Source of the DNA: Bacillota bacterium
Lineage (GTDB): Bacteria > Bacillota > Clostridia > Saccharofermentanales > Fastidiosipilaceae
Direction: 5' to 3'
Length of the DNA: 64,000 nucleotides
Assembly: GCA_023388435.1 (NCBI GenBank)
Contig: JAEWGG010000037.1
Coordinates: forward strand, 1-64,000
The stretch's first letter is position 1; each line of letters starts with the position of its first letter. This document shows, piece by piece, positions 1 through 8,213 of this stretch. The notes beneath the pieces are model-generated. The model was not told the origin of the DNA, did no database searches, and saw only the letters and a program-made list of their open reading frames with translations. A program made the translations under genes and the position numbers.

Positions 1-116
1 TCGTTTTTGTAAAAATGCTTCTTGTCGACGCCAAAAATGCGCCCCTGCTGCTCATACTCCTTCAGACACCAGTCGATGACGTGGCCGAAGTCGATGGGTC
101 TCATGAAATCACTCAT
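1..116 (-). CDS. ygfK: YgfK-type selenate reductase/dihydropyrimidine dehydrogenase-like subunit, N-terminus only
   Basis: Only the first 38 codons are in the window; the gene runs off the left edge. The visible protein starts MSDFMRPIDFGHVIDWCLKE and continues with a QQGRIFGV segment. This matches the start of the YgfK family as I recall it (MRPI, then a Y-QQ-IFG motif). YgfK is a large iron-sulfur flavoprotein encoded in selenium-dependent purine-degradation clusters; its exact reaction is unsettled. The ATG at 116 is preceded by an AGGAG-type ribosome site at about 122-127. It is the last visible gene of the minus-strand ygeX-ygeW-ygeY-arcC series, separated from arcC by 248 bases that hold a structured leader. 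The assignment rests on a short segment plus strong context. Confidence 0.72.
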   Translation of the reverse strand, partial: MSDFMRPIDFGHVIDWCLKEYEQQGRIFGVDKKHFYKN

Positions 117-160
117 ACTGTTCTCCTTTCTCGGGGAGCCGCCAATAAGTTTCGGAAGTC

Positions 161-228
161 TGTAGCTTAGTCGGGGGCTGGCCGTCTGGGCTGTCCGCCA
201 CAGCCGACCGCCTTCCTTCTAAGCTACA
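161..228 (-). promoter_or_regulatory. Structured RNA leader upstream of ygfK
   Basis: A perfect 10-bp inverted repeat (TGTAGCTTAG at 161-170, CTAAGCTACA at 219-228) closes a 68-base element lying 45 bases before the ygfK start. On the minus strand it also holds a perfect inner hairpin, GGCTGT-GGCGG-ACAGCC, and TCGG/CCGA pairing that extends the closing stem past a purine-rich bulge. No run of T follows, so it does not look like a simple terminator. The shape suggests a cis-regulatory RNA such as a cofactor or purine riboswitch or a protein-binding leader, but I cannot match it to a known class. Confidence 0.55.
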
Positions 229-364
229 CATTCCCTTATTCACGGCAACCTTTTGGATTGGGGCAAATGGCCTTTTCTAGCGATTTACCCTCCCCTTTTT
301 GGCCTCATATAAGGCCATTTCAGGGCTGCTTAAATAGCGTTAGCCAAGCGGGCTTGGCCCGAAC

Positions 365-1297
365 TTAGTCCTGGACAATCCAGGTACCGGTCTCTCCTGC
401 CAGGCCCTCCACCAGCTTGTCCAAGGAGGTGATCAGGGTCTTGCGGCCGGGGGCCGACTGGGTGAACTTGAGGGCGGCCTGGATCTTCGGCAGCATGGAA
501 CCTGCGGGGAACTCACCCTCATCGATGTAGCGCAGGGCGTCTGAGACCTTCAGCTCGTCCAGCCACTGCTGGTCCGGCTTGTTGAAGTGGATGGCCACCT
601 TCTCCACCCCGGTCAGAATGACCAGCGAATCCGCCTCCACGTCGGCAGCCAGCATGACGGAGACCCAGTCCTTGTCGATGACGGCATCGATGGCGCGGGT
701 CCACTCCCTTTCCTTATAGACAGGAATACCGCCGCCACCACCGGCGATCACGATATGGCCCGCCTCGACCAGGCTGCGGATCTGCTCGCGCTCCAGGATG
801 CTTTTGGGCAGCGGGGAGGCCACGACCTCACGGTAGCCACGGCCGGAATCCTCGACCATGGTCTTGCCCTTGGCCTCGAGGGCCTTGGACTCTTCCTCTG
901 TATAGAAGGCGCCGATGGGCTTGGTGGGGTGCTGGAAGCCGGGATCCTTGGGGTCCACCTCCACGCGCGTGATCAGGGTGACCACATTCTTGTCAATCCC
1001 CTTCTTGCGCAGCTGGTTCTCGATGGCGTTTTGCAGGTGGTAGCCAATATAGGACTGGCTCATTGCGACGCACTCGGACAGGGGCATGGTCCCCTCCTTA
1101 GCGGTCAGCTTGCCCTTGTCAATATTGGTCTTAATCATACCGACCTGGGGGCCGTTGCCGTGGCAGATGACCACCTCATAGCCCTTTTCCACCAGGTCGG
1201 CGGCGGGCTTGGCGATGACGCCAGCGGTCTCAACCAGCTGGTCGAAATCCGTGCCGAGGGCGTTGCCGCCCAGAGATAAGAGAATTCTTTTTGCCAT
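365..1297 (-). CDS. arcC: Carbamate kinase (YqeA/ArcC family)
   Basis: This 310-residue protein is full length for carbamate kinase, which transfers phosphate from carbamoyl phosphate to ADP, giving ATP, CO2 and ammonia. It opens with MAKRILLSLGGNALG, the amino-acid-kinase glycine-rich loop, followed by CHGNGPQVG and later IAGGGGGIPV, all typical of the family. The ATG at 1297 follows an AGGT-type ribosome site; an in-frame start three codons earlier gives a non-family extension. It sits between ygeY and ygfK, matching yqeA of the E. coli yge/ygf cluster. It would take carbamoyl phosphate made by the YgeW carbamoyltransferase in reverse and is the likely ATP-yielding step. Confidence 0.93.
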   Translation of the reverse strand: MAKRILLSLGGNALGTDFDQLVETAGVIAKPAADLVEKGYEVVICHGNGPQVGMIKTNIDKGKLTAKEGTMPLSECVAMSQSYIGYHLQNAIENQLRKKGIDKNVVTLITRVEVDPKDPGFQHPTKPIGAFYTEEESKALEAKGKTMVEDSGRGYREVVASPLPKSILEREQIRSLVEAGHIVIAGGGGGIPVYKEREWTRAIDAVIDKDWVSVMLAADVEADSLVILTGVEKVAIHFNKPDQQWLDELKVSDALRYIDEGEFPAGSMLPKIQAALKFTQSAPGRKTLITSLDKLVEGLAGETGTWIVQD

Positions 1298-1376
1298 AAT
1301 TCGCACCTATAGAATAGGGGCGCAGAAAAGCTGGCGGCAAGGCCAGACTCCCCTGCACCCCTAAGTCCCTCAGTTA

Positions 1377-2597
1377 TTAGTTCTTCTTTTCCTTGTGCTC
1401 GAAGTAGAGCGTGGGCAGCACACTGTAGACCGCGGCGCACTGGACGAGGTCATCCTTCCAGGTCACCTCGTTCGGGGCGTGGGCCTGGGCTTCCTTACCT
1501 GGGCCAAGGCCGATGACAGGGATGCCATGGCGGCCCATGATGGCCACACCATTCGTGGAGAAGGTCCACTTGTCGACGACGGGCTCTCCGTAGAGCTCAC
1601 GATAGCCCTCGACCATGGCCTGGCACTGGGGTGAATCCTCGGGGCAGACCCAGGTCGGGAAGTAGCACTCCTGCTCATAGACCTCACCCGTCCAGGAGGG
1701 GCGATTGTACTTGTACATGCTGACTTTCGCGCCGTACTTCTTGACGGAGGGCAGATCCTCGATCTCCTTGATGGCACTCTCCCAGGTCTCGCCATCGGTC
1801 AGGCGGCGGTCCAGAGAGATGGAGCAGCCGTCGGCAACCGCACAGCGCGAGGGGGAGGTGTAGAAGATCTCGGAGGTCGTGACCGTACCCTTACCAAGGA
1901 AGGGATCGTAGTGCAGCTTGGGATTCAGGTCACGGATTTCCTGCAGGATATCCGCCATCTTATAGATCGCATTGTCGCCGCGCTCGGGGGCGGAACCGTG
2001 GCAGGAGACACCAGTGACGTCCACGCGGATCTCCATACGGCCGCGCTGACCGCGGTAGATCTTGTTGTCGGTGGGCTCCGTGGAGACGACAAACTCAGGA
2101 CGGATGCCGCTCTTCTCAATGATATAGAGCCAGCACATGCCGTCGCAGTCCTCTTCCTGCACCGTACCCGTGACCATCACGGTGTACTTGTCGCTCAGCA
2201 GGCCCAGGTCCTTCATGATCTTGGCACCGTAGACGGCGGAGACGATACCGCCCAGCTGGTCCGAAGCGCCGCGGCCACCGATCAGCTCGTCGTCTTCGAA
2301 GCCCTCGTAGGGGTCGAAGTCCCAGTTCTCAATCTGACCGATACCGACCGTATCGATGTGGGCGTCATAGGCGATCAGGGTCTCACCCTCGCCCATGTAG
2401 CCGATGATGTTGCCGAGGCCGTCAACTTCCGTGCGGTTGAAACCCAGCTTCTCCATCTCTTCCTTGATGCGGTAGACCTTGTTCTTCTCCTCCGTGCTCT
2501 CACCGTGCAGGCGGATCAGGTCGCGCAGGAACTTGGTCATATCCTTGCGGTAACCTTCGGCGGCGGACTTAACCTTGGAATAATCAATGTTAGCCAT
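1377..2597 (-). CDS. ygeY: YgeY family M20 metallohydrolase of the selenium-linked purine cluster
   Basis: This protein of about 406 residues belongs to the M20 zinc amidohydrolase/peptidase family. Metal-ligand motifs are visible in order: AYDAHIDTVG, GRGASDQLGG, VQEEDCDG, STEPTD and a late AQAHAPNE histidine. The family is named YgeY, a selenium-metabolism-linked hydrolase; its physiological substrate is uncertain, probably an N-carbamoyl or amino-acid derivative. The ATG at 2597 (MANIDYSKVK) is chosen because the upstream in-frame extension is not family-like and a GAGAGGAAG ribosome site precedes it. It lies between ygeW and the carbamate kinase gene, as in enterobacterial clusters in which YgeW, YgeX and YgeY occur together. 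Confidence 0.9.
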   Translation of the reverse strand: MANIDYSKVKSAAEGYRKDMTKFLRDLIRLHGESTEEKNKVYRIKEEMEKLGFNRTEVDGLGNIIGYMGEGETLIAYDAHIDTVGIGQIENWDFDPYEGFEDDELIGGRGASDQLGGIVSAVYGAKIMKDLGLLSDKYTVMVTGTVQEEDCDGMCWLYIIEKSGIRPEFVVSTEPTDNKIYRGQRGRMEIRVDVTGVSCHGSAPERGDNAIYKMADILQEIRDLNPKLHYDPFLGKGTVTTSEIFYTSPSRCAVADGCSISLDRRLTDGETWESAIKEIEDLPSVKKYGAKVSMYKYNRPSWTGEVYEQECYFPTWVCPEDSPQCQAMVEGYRELYGEPVVDKWTFSTNGVAIMGRHGIPVIGLGPGKEAQAHAPNEVTWKDDLVQCAAVYSVLPTLYFEHKEKKN

Positions 2598-2622
2598 TAT
2601 TATCGCTTCCTCTCTTTTTAGG

Positions 2623-2645
2623 GTCTCCACCCCTGAGGTGGAGAC
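2623..2645 (-). repeat. Intergenic hairpin between ygeW and ygeY
   Basis: GTCTCCACC (2623-2631) and GGTGGAGAC (2637-2645) form a perfect 9-bp stem with a 5-base loop. No T-run follows on the minus strand, so it is unlikely to terminate transcription of ygeY; an mRNA-stabilising or processing role is more plausible. Its core and loop match the ridA terminator hairpin at 7556-7582. Confidence 0.55.
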
Positions 2646-2712
2646 AGGGCTCAGTTCCGATGCGGGGCCAGGGCGGGAGCCCCAGTCCCTGACTCCGCAC
2701 AGAATGGAAAAC

Positions 2713-3903
2713 TTACTTCATCCAGCGCTGCTGGTCGCGGGAGTCAAGCTGCTTCAGCATGGCCACCGGATCTTTCACCTTCTGCAGGAAGATCATGGCC
2801 GCGATGATGTAGGGCTTGAAGGAGGCCTCCTTATAGAGGTCCTTGCGGTAGCGGTCAAAGACCGAAGCGTCGACCTCACCCTCCTTGCAGGAGACGCCGC
2901 TGATGTCGGCGGGCAGGGGGTGACCATAGAGGGCCTTGCCGCCCTTGGTCAGCTTCATCAGCTCCTCGGTGACGGTCCAATCCTTGTGCTGGGCGTTCTG
3001 CTGCAGCAGGCGCTTCTCCAGCTCATCAATACCAGCGAAGTCACCCTTGCCATAGAGCTCCGTTCTCTCCTCCATGGCGGCGAAGGGCGCCCAGCTCTTG
3101 GGATAGACGATATCGGCATCCTTGAAGGCGTCTTCCATGCTGTTGGAGACGCGGAAGGAACCGCCGTACTGCTCCGCATTCTTCTTGGCGACATCCAGGA
3201 CCTCGTCCATAACCTCGTAGCCCTCCGGATGGGCCAGGACCACATCCATACCGAGGCGGGTCCAGAGGCCGATACCGCCCTGGGGCACGGACAGGGGCTT
3301 GCCGTAGCTGGGGCTGTAGGCCCAGGTCAGGGCGACCTTCTTGCCCTTCAGCTTATCCATGCCGCCGAAATAGTGGGCGAAGTGCAGGGAGTCAGCCATC
3401 ATCTGCGTGGGGTGGTCGATATCGCACTGCAGGGAGATCACCGTGGGGCGCTGCTCGAGAATGCCCTCGTTGTAGCCGCGCTGCACGCTCTCAGAAAATT
3501 CCTTCTGATAGGTGTGGCCCTTACCGATGTACATGTCGTCACGGATACCGATGACGTCCGCCATGAAGGACAGCATGTTCGCCGTCTCCAGCAGGGTCTC
3601 ACCGTGGGCGATCTGGGACTTCTTCTCATCCAGGTCGGCGACCTCGAGGCCCAGCATGTTGCAGGCCGAGGAGAAGGAGAAGCGGGTGCGGGTAGAATTG
3701 TCACGGAAGATCGAGATGCCGAGACCGGAATCGAAAATCTTGCAGGACTTATTCTGCTCACGCAGGGCGCGCAGGGCGTCGGCGACCGTCCAGACAGCCT
3801 CCAGCTCCTCCTGCGTCTTGTCCCAGGTCAGAAAGAAATCATCCTGGTACAGGCCCTTGAAGTCCAGGCCGCCCAGCTTGTTGACCAAAGCTTGAAAATC
3901 CAT
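2713..3903 (-). CDS. ygeW: Knotted carbamoyltransferase YgeW
   Basis: This 396-residue protein has the carbamoyl-phosphate-binding motif of the aspartate/ornithine carbamoyltransferase superfamily (FRDNSTRTRFS, about residues 66-76) and the longer, knotted YgeW-type architecture, with HPTQMMADSLHF and TWAYSPSYGKP in the second half. YgeW transfers a carbamoyl group to or from an unknown, possibly purine- or allantoin-derived, amine; it is not ornithine or aspartate transcarbamylase. It lies directly between ygeX and ygeY. Run in reverse it would produce carbamoyl phosphate for the carbamate kinase two genes downstream. The ATG at 3903 follows a GGAGG ribosome site. Confidence 0.93.
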   Translation of the reverse strand: MDFQALVNKLGGLDFKGLYQDDFFLTWDKTQEELEAVWTVADALRALREQNKSCKIFDSGLGISIFRDNSTRTRFSFSSACNMLGLEVADLDEKKSQIAHGETLLETANMLSFMADVIGIRDDMYIGKGHTYQKEFSESVQRGYNEGILEQRPTVISLQCDIDHPTQMMADSLHFAHYFGGMDKLKGKKVALTWAYSPSYGKPLSVPQGGIGLWTRLGMDVVLAHPEGYEVMDEVLDVAKKNAEQYGGSFRVSNSMEDAFKDADIVYPKSWAPFAAMEERTELYGKGDFAGIDELEKRLLQQNAQHKDWTVTEELMKLTKGGKALYGHPLPADISGVSCKEGEVDASVFDRYRKDLYKEASFKPYIIAAMIFLQKVKDPVAMLKQLDSRDQQRWMK

Positions 3904-4008
3904 AGTAACCTCCTACATACAGTCACTGTATATCTGATCCACCCCTCGCTTGTGGGCGGAATCATTCTGTTTCTTGGCCCATTGAGGGCCGCTTCGAAAA
4001 AGGGAAAA

Positions 4009-4046
4009 GTCCCCGGAAAGGACACGACAGGGGTCCAGCCGGGGAC
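4009..4046 (-). repeat. Intergenic stem-loop between ygeX and ygeW
   Basis: GTCCCCGG (4009-4016) and CCGGGGAC (4039-4046) form an 8-bp inverted repeat in the 163-base gap between the two genes; GGGGTCC and GGACCCC inside it give an alternative, shorter hairpin. No convincing T-run follows, so it is more likely a processing or stability element than a full terminator. Confidence 0.4.
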
Positions 4047-4066
4047 CCCCGAGCTGCGTCCCGCGC

Positions 4067-5281
4067 TTACTTAATATCTTCTGGACAGGCCCACAGACCA
4101 TCCCAGCAGACGCGGCGGTAGTGGTCGAAGTCCGTGTCACCCTCCGTGCTGAAGAGGAGCACGACAGAGTCCTCATTCAGCCCCAGCTTCTCCTTCAGCT
4201 CACGGTATTCGTCGCGGCGCAGGATCTCGACCAGAGGACCTGCCGTCGCGGCGCCCGACTCGCCAGAGATTACGCGCTCGTCACCCTTGAGGGGGTTGCC
4301 CAGCACGCGCATACCGAGGGCGGCCATGTATTCCGGCACGGAGATGAAGTGGTCCGCATAGGAGCTCAGCACCTTCCAGGCCACTGTGCAGGGCTCGCCA
4401 CAGGCCAGGCCAGCCATGATGGTATTCATATCGTCGGTGACAAAGTGCAGGTCGCCGTCATTCGCCTTGGCTGTGCGGTAGAGGCAGTCGGCCAGGGCCG
4501 GCTCCACAACCATCACGCAGGGCTTCTTATCCGGATAGGCGGCGCTGAAGTAGCCCGTCATTGCGGAAGCCATGGATCCCACACCCGCCTGCACGAAAAC
4601 GTGGGTGGGCACAACCTTCTGCTCCTTCAGACGCAGGTCGGCTTCATAGGCCATGGTCGCATAGCCCTGGATGATCCAGGTCGGAATATCCTCATAGCCT
4701 TCCCAGGCCGTATCCTGCACCATGACATAGCCGTGCTTCTCAGCCTCGGCGTTGGCACGGCGCACGCATTCATCATAATTACAATCCAAGATACTGGCAT
4801 CGGCCCCCAGCTTGCGAATATTCTCCAGACGCTCCTGGGCCGAACCCTTAGGCATGTACACGATGGACTTCTGGCGCAGCACGTGGGCTGTCCAGGCCAC
4901 TCCGCGGCCGTGGTTGCCATCTGTCGCGGTGATAAAGGTAATGTCGCCCAGCTTCTCCTTGACCTCATCGGAAATCAGCTCACGGAAACTGAGATCACGG
5001 ATGTGCTTGCCCAGTCGACCGGCGATGTACTGGCCGATGGCGTAGCTGCCACCCAGGACCTTGAAGGCGTTCAGTCCGAAGCGATAAGACTCATCCTTGA
5101 CATAGATGCTCTTGACACCGAGCAGCTTGGCCAATTCCTTCAACTCAACAAGTGGCGTCTCGCTATAGGCGTCGAAGCTCTTGTGATACTCGTAAGCTTC
5201 CTTGGCCACCACATCATTGATGAAGTCCAGGGGATACTTCTCCCCTGCGTACCGATTGGGAACCCATTGAATCTTGTCCAT
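4067..5281 (-). CDS. ygeX: Diaminopropionate ammonia-lyase
   Basis: A PLP enzyme of 404 residues that splits 2,3-diaminopropionate into pyruvate and two ammonia via 2-aminoacrylate. The fold-type II lysine lies in the motif RFGLNAFKVLGGSYA (about residues 67-81), and the family-typical segments TDGNHGRGVAW and QAGVGSMA follow. Length and N-terminus agree with YgeX. It is the first gene of the ygeX-ygeW-ygeY-arcC-ygfK unit. RidA, encoded just upstream, would hydrolyse the reactive 2-aminoacrylate it releases. Its 388-base upstream region carries a CRP-like dyad. Confidence 0.95.
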   Translation of the reverse strand: MDKIQWVPNRYAGEKYPLDFINDVVAKEAYEYHKSFDAYSETPLVELKELAKLLGVKSIYVKDESYRFGLNAFKVLGGSYAIGQYIAGRLGKHIRDLSFRELISDEVKEKLGDITFITATDGNHGRGVAWTAHVLRQKSIVYMPKGSAQERLENIRKLGADASILDCNYDECVRRANAEAEKHGYVMVQDTAWEGYEDIPTWIIQGYATMAYEADLRLKEQKVVPTHVFVQAGVGSMASAMTGYFSAAYPDKKPCVMVVEPALADCLYRTAKANDGDLHFVTDDMNTIMAGLACGEPCTVAWKVLSSYADHFISVPEYMAALGMRVLGNPLKGDERVISGESGAATAGPLVEILRRDEYRELKEKLGLNEDSVVLLFSTEGDTDFDHYRRVCWDGLWACPEDIK

Positions 5282-5669
5282 CTTGCACCTCTATTGACAT
5301 TTCGCACAGAAATTCAGCAGACAGTCCACCTATTTCACAGCGACACCTATATGGTAACACGCGTCAAGCAGTATATCCTTGGCAAGATCCCCAAACTTGA
5401 TTTGCTCACTTTGGAGCGGTTTAACAAGAAAATGAATGTGATACGGCTCACAATAGCGAATTTCTGAAACTTTGCCCAAATTATCCATGCCAGGCCCGCT
5501 CCTTTCCGCGACGGAACAGCGCTTCGCCCGGCGGGCCAGGCCGCCAGAGGCTTTGTAGGGACGGCGACGTTTGGAGGCTTAGAACAGGCGCCGAACTCGT
5601 GCCTGGCGCATAATGCAAAAGGCCCGCAGGGCCGTGGAGCCGTGCGGACCTTTAATTAAGAGGCGGCGC
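5282..5669 (-). promoter_or_regulatory. Regulatory region upstream of ygeX, with CRP-type dyad
   Basis: This 388-base gap has no gene. It holds TGTGA-N6-TCACA (5437-5452), identical to the consensus half-sites of Crp/Fnr-family activators. A possible -10 (TATACT, minus strand, 5370-5375) lies downstream with no good -35. That places the dyad centre about 81 bases upstream of the likely start site, a helical position used by class I activators. The part nearest pucR holds the pucR terminator. A GGCCCGC/GCGGGCC pair between the two could form another hairpin. Confidence 0.5.
5617..5650 (-). terminator. Terminator of pucR
   Basis: On the minus strand, GGTCCGCA and TGCGGGCC (5643-5650 and 5621-5628) pair with one G-T, followed by TTTT (5617-5620). 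It lies about 20 bases after the pucR stop codon. Confidence 0.8.
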
Positions 5670-7505
5670 TTAATCCACAAAAAGGGAACGCATTTTTAGC
5701 GCCATCTCCAGATTCAGGCGATCATTGGAATTGTCCAGATTCATGCCCGTGATCTCCTGGATACGATCGAGGCGGTAGAGCACGGTGTTATAGTGCGTGA
5801 AAAGGTCCTCAGAGGTCTTGCGCACATTACAGTTGTTATTGAAATAGCTGACCAGTGTCGAGAGCAGCTGGGTCTGCTTGCGGCGGTCGTAGTCCAACAG
5901 GGGGGTCAGAGTCAGACGGTAGAAGTCCTCAAGCTCATCGACGTCCGTGACGTGGATAAAAATCTTAAAAATACCCAGATCGTCGAAGTGCAGGATTGGC
6001 TTGCTGTAGAGGTGCACACCGAGGTCGATCGTCTTACTGGCCTCGCGGAAGCTGTAGGCTATGTCCTTGAGCGAGGGATAAATCTTTCCAATGCCAAGCT
6101 GGGCGCGGAGGTGCCGACTCGGTGGTAGCAGGGCCTGGTAGCCCTCCTGGAGGGCCTGGGCAAAGCGCAGCAAGGGAGTTTTGTCCCCGTGCATTTTTTC
6201 GCAGTCCAGAAGGATGCGGATCTCATTCTTCTCCGAGCTGATCAGGCCGTTCAACCTGTGCTGGCGCATGGTCTGCTCGGCCCAGCGGATGTTGCGGTAG
6301 AGGAAGTTGTAAATGAATTCACGCTGGGCGTGGAGGCGCTCATAATCCTGCATCTTGCGACTGGAAACCCCAGAGCCTCGCGGGCGGAAGAGCTCGGCCT
6401 CGGCCTCGGGGCTGTTCGCGGCCTGCAGTTCTTCCGGACTGAGCTTGCGCAGGGCCGGGCGGCCACGGCGCCCTGGACTGCGGACCTCCTGACGGGTGCT
6501 GGGCAAGCTCTCGATCTCCTGCTCCTCCATGATACGCAGGATGAGAATGGCGTACTGGTTATCTGGATTCAGGCGGTAGATCCGGGCCTTCTCCAGGGCC
6601 TGCTGGCGGGAATTGGGATGCAGGAGTTCCGAAAAATACTCCGAACTGTGCTTGACTTCGACTTCGCGCAGGGAGATCTCCTGGAGCATGAGCAGGGCGA
6701 TATTCGTGGCCGCGGTCTCCATGGAGTAGAGGGTGAAGCTGTCCATTTTTTCCGCCGCGCCCCAGCAGAAGAGCACGCCGTAGACAGAGTCCTTGTAAAT
6801 GACAGGAAGGGCAAAGCGCTTGAGCTCCCGCCCAGCCAGCTGGACCTGGTCCTCATCCAGACGGGAGTACTCGTAGATCTCCCGGTCATAGTTGACCATG
6901 TCCTCCAGCAGGGCCTCCTTGAGCTCCTGCTCGTCCTCCTCACAGATCAACAGCGGGGTGTTCAGATCTGCGAACTTGAAGCCGAGGGGACTGTTGACGT
7001 GCTGCTGGATGATGCCCAGCACCGCCTCGATTTTGCCATCTTCCAGGAGGCTCTTGAGGAGCTGCTCATGAACCATGCCATGCTTCTCGAGGGTCTCAGC
7101 CTGCTGGGCAAAAATCTTGCGAAAAATCAGCGAACTCGTGTCCGCAATGGACAGGTGCCGGTTCATGGCAAGGAGGGGGAGCTTGAGTCTATCCGCCTCC
7201 AAAATAATCCGGTCACTCAGCTTGCTGCGGTTCTTGGTGAACTTGATGCCGATGGCCGCAAGCTGCTGTTTCTGGCAGGTGTGCAGGAACTTGATAAAGC
7301 TCTCGTCGTCCCAGTCCTCGAGATTCAGCTCCGTCATGAGCAGGATCTCATTCGGGGCCAGCCAGTCCAGAATATCCTTATCCGCATAGATATTGGCCTT
7401 GCGGATGATACGGTCAATGCCGCTCTCCCCGGCCAGAATAACGGTGCCCGCCATCCCCTCATCATTCACGAGCTGCCGGACACTGATTCCCACTGTACGT
7501 TCCAT
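5670..7505 (-). CDS. pucR: PucR family transcriptional regulator
   Basis: A 611-residue cytoplasmic regulator. The N-terminal third (about residues 8-130, from VRQLVNDEGMAG to LPLLAMNR) is the PucR purine-catabolism domain. The end carries the PucR helix-turn-helix (YFNNNCNVRKTSEDLFTHYN, about residues 550-569, then NTVLYRLDRIQEITG). The middle resembles the GGDEF-like sensor region but holds an Arg/Pro-rich linker (about 340-385). PucR proteins activate purine-degradation genes in response to a pathway metabolite. It lies directly upstream of ygeX in the same orientation, with its own terminator, so it is the prime candidate regulator of that cluster. Confidence 0.9.
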   Translation of the reverse strand: MERTVGISVRQLVNDEGMAGTVILAGESGIDRIIRKANIYADKDILDWLAPNEILLMTELNLEDWDDESFIKFLHTCQKQQLAAIGIKFTKNRSKLSDRIILEADRLKLPLLAMNRHLSIADTSSLIFRKIFAQQAETLEKHGMVHEQLLKSLLEDGKIEAVLGIIQQHVNSPLGFKFADLNTPLLICEEDEQELKEALLEDMVNYDREIYEYSRLDEDQVQLAGRELKRFALPVIYKDSVYGVLFCWGAAEKMDSFTLYSMETAATNIALLMLQEISLREVEVKHSSEYFSELLHPNSRQQALEKARIYRLNPDNQYAILILRIMEEQEIESLPSTRQEVRSPGRRGRPALRKLSPEELQAANSPEAEAELFRPRGSGVSSRKMQDYERLHAQREFIYNFLYRNIRWAEQTMRQHRLNGLISSEKNEIRILLDCEKMHGDKTPLLRFAQALQEGYQALLPPSRHLRAQLGIGKIYPSLKDIAYSFREASKTIDLGVHLYSKPILHFDDLGIFKIFIHVTDVDELEDFYRLTLTPLLDYDRRKQTQLLSTLVSYFNNNCNVRKTSEDLFTHYNTVLYRLDRIQEITGMNLDNSNDRLNLEMALKMRSLFVD

Positions 7506-7546
7506 CTTCTCCTCCCCTGCGCTTGCTCCCGCTCATATCTACTCAT

Positions 7547-7582
7547 ATAAAAGAAGGACCCCCACCCCTGAGGTGGAGGTCC
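7547..7582 (-). terminator. Terminator of ridA
   Basis: On the minus strand an 11-bp stem with one mismatch, built from GGACC plus CCACC (7556-7566) and GGTGGAGGTCC (7572-7582), is followed by TTCTTTTAT. It lies 12 bases after the ridA stop and separates ridA from pucR. Confidence 0.85.
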
Positions 7583-7594
7583 CGCAAGCCGAAC

Positions 7595-7975
7595 TTACTT
7601 CTGGGCGATGCACTCCACCTCGACCTTGGCGCCCTTCGGCAGGGCACAGACGGCGATGCAGGAGCGGGCCGGATAGTGCTCACCAAAAAAGTCCGCATAG
7701 ACCTTATTGACATCGGCGAAGTAGGCCATATCGGTCAGGAAGATGGTGGTCTTGAGCACGTTCTCCGGCTTCAGCCCGGCCTCAGCCAGGATGGCGCCCA
7801 GATTCGCCATGGAGCAGCGGGCCTGCTCGCTCACATCCTCAGGCATCTCGCCCGTGCTCATGTCGATGCCCAGCTGGCCCGACACGAAGACCAGCTGCTC
7901 CGTCTCCGTCGCCTGCACATAGGGGCCGATCGCTGCGGGGGCCTTGTCCGTATGAATATGCTTGCTCATCGTCAT
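7595..7975 (-). CDS. ridA: RidA family enamine/imine deaminase
   Basis: A 126-residue RidA/YjgF protein that hydrolyses reactive enamines and imines such as 2-aminoacrylate. Family landmarks are PAAIGPYVQA near the start, FVSGQLGID, and the substrate-binding arginine in YPARSCIAV. An alternative start two codons later (MSKHIHTDK) is equally plausible. It is a separate transcription unit just upstream of pucR and the ygeX cluster, whose first enzyme generates 2-aminoacrylate, so a protective role is a natural inference. Confidence 0.95.
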   Translation of the reverse strand: MTMSKHIHTDKAPAAIGPYVQATETEQLVFVSGQLGIDMSTGEMPEDVSEQARCSMANLGAILAEAGLKPENVLKTTIFLTDMAYFADVNKVYADFFGEHYPARSCIAVCALPKGAKVEVECIAQK

Positions 7976-8015
7976 TCTCCTTATCTAGCGGCCCGAAGGC
8001 CTCTTCGTTTTTGTT

Positions 8016-8024
8016 AGTATACCA
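8016..8024 (-). promoter_or_regulatory. Extended -10 promoter candidate of ridA
   Basis: On the minus strand TATGGTATACT gives an extended -10 (TGG-TATACT; hexamer at 8016-8021) about 40 bases before ridA. No good -35 is visible at 17-18 bases, as is usual for extended -10 promoters. The rest of the ridA/DacA-like gap is AT-rich and could hold the divergent promoter for the gene at 8214, but I see no clear hexamer pair there. Confidence 0.5.
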
Positions 8025-8213
8025 TAAATACAGAATGCCAGGCGGCGCATTTCTGAAAATTAATTACAGATTGAGAAGCCCGACTAAATACTGGAAACAA
8101 ATTTTCCCCAGCTGGAAAATCCGTGTCAACGTATCCCCCACCGCCCCCACTATACATATATAATTAAAATAATTACGTCCTGTAGTCTGACAGGCTCTTG
8201 GAAGGAGTCCGAC

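Noticed and set aside
301..358. Short palindromes GGCCTCATATAAGGCC and GCCAAGCGGGCTTGGC after arcC
   Set aside because: Neither has a T-run in the right direction; not called as terminators.
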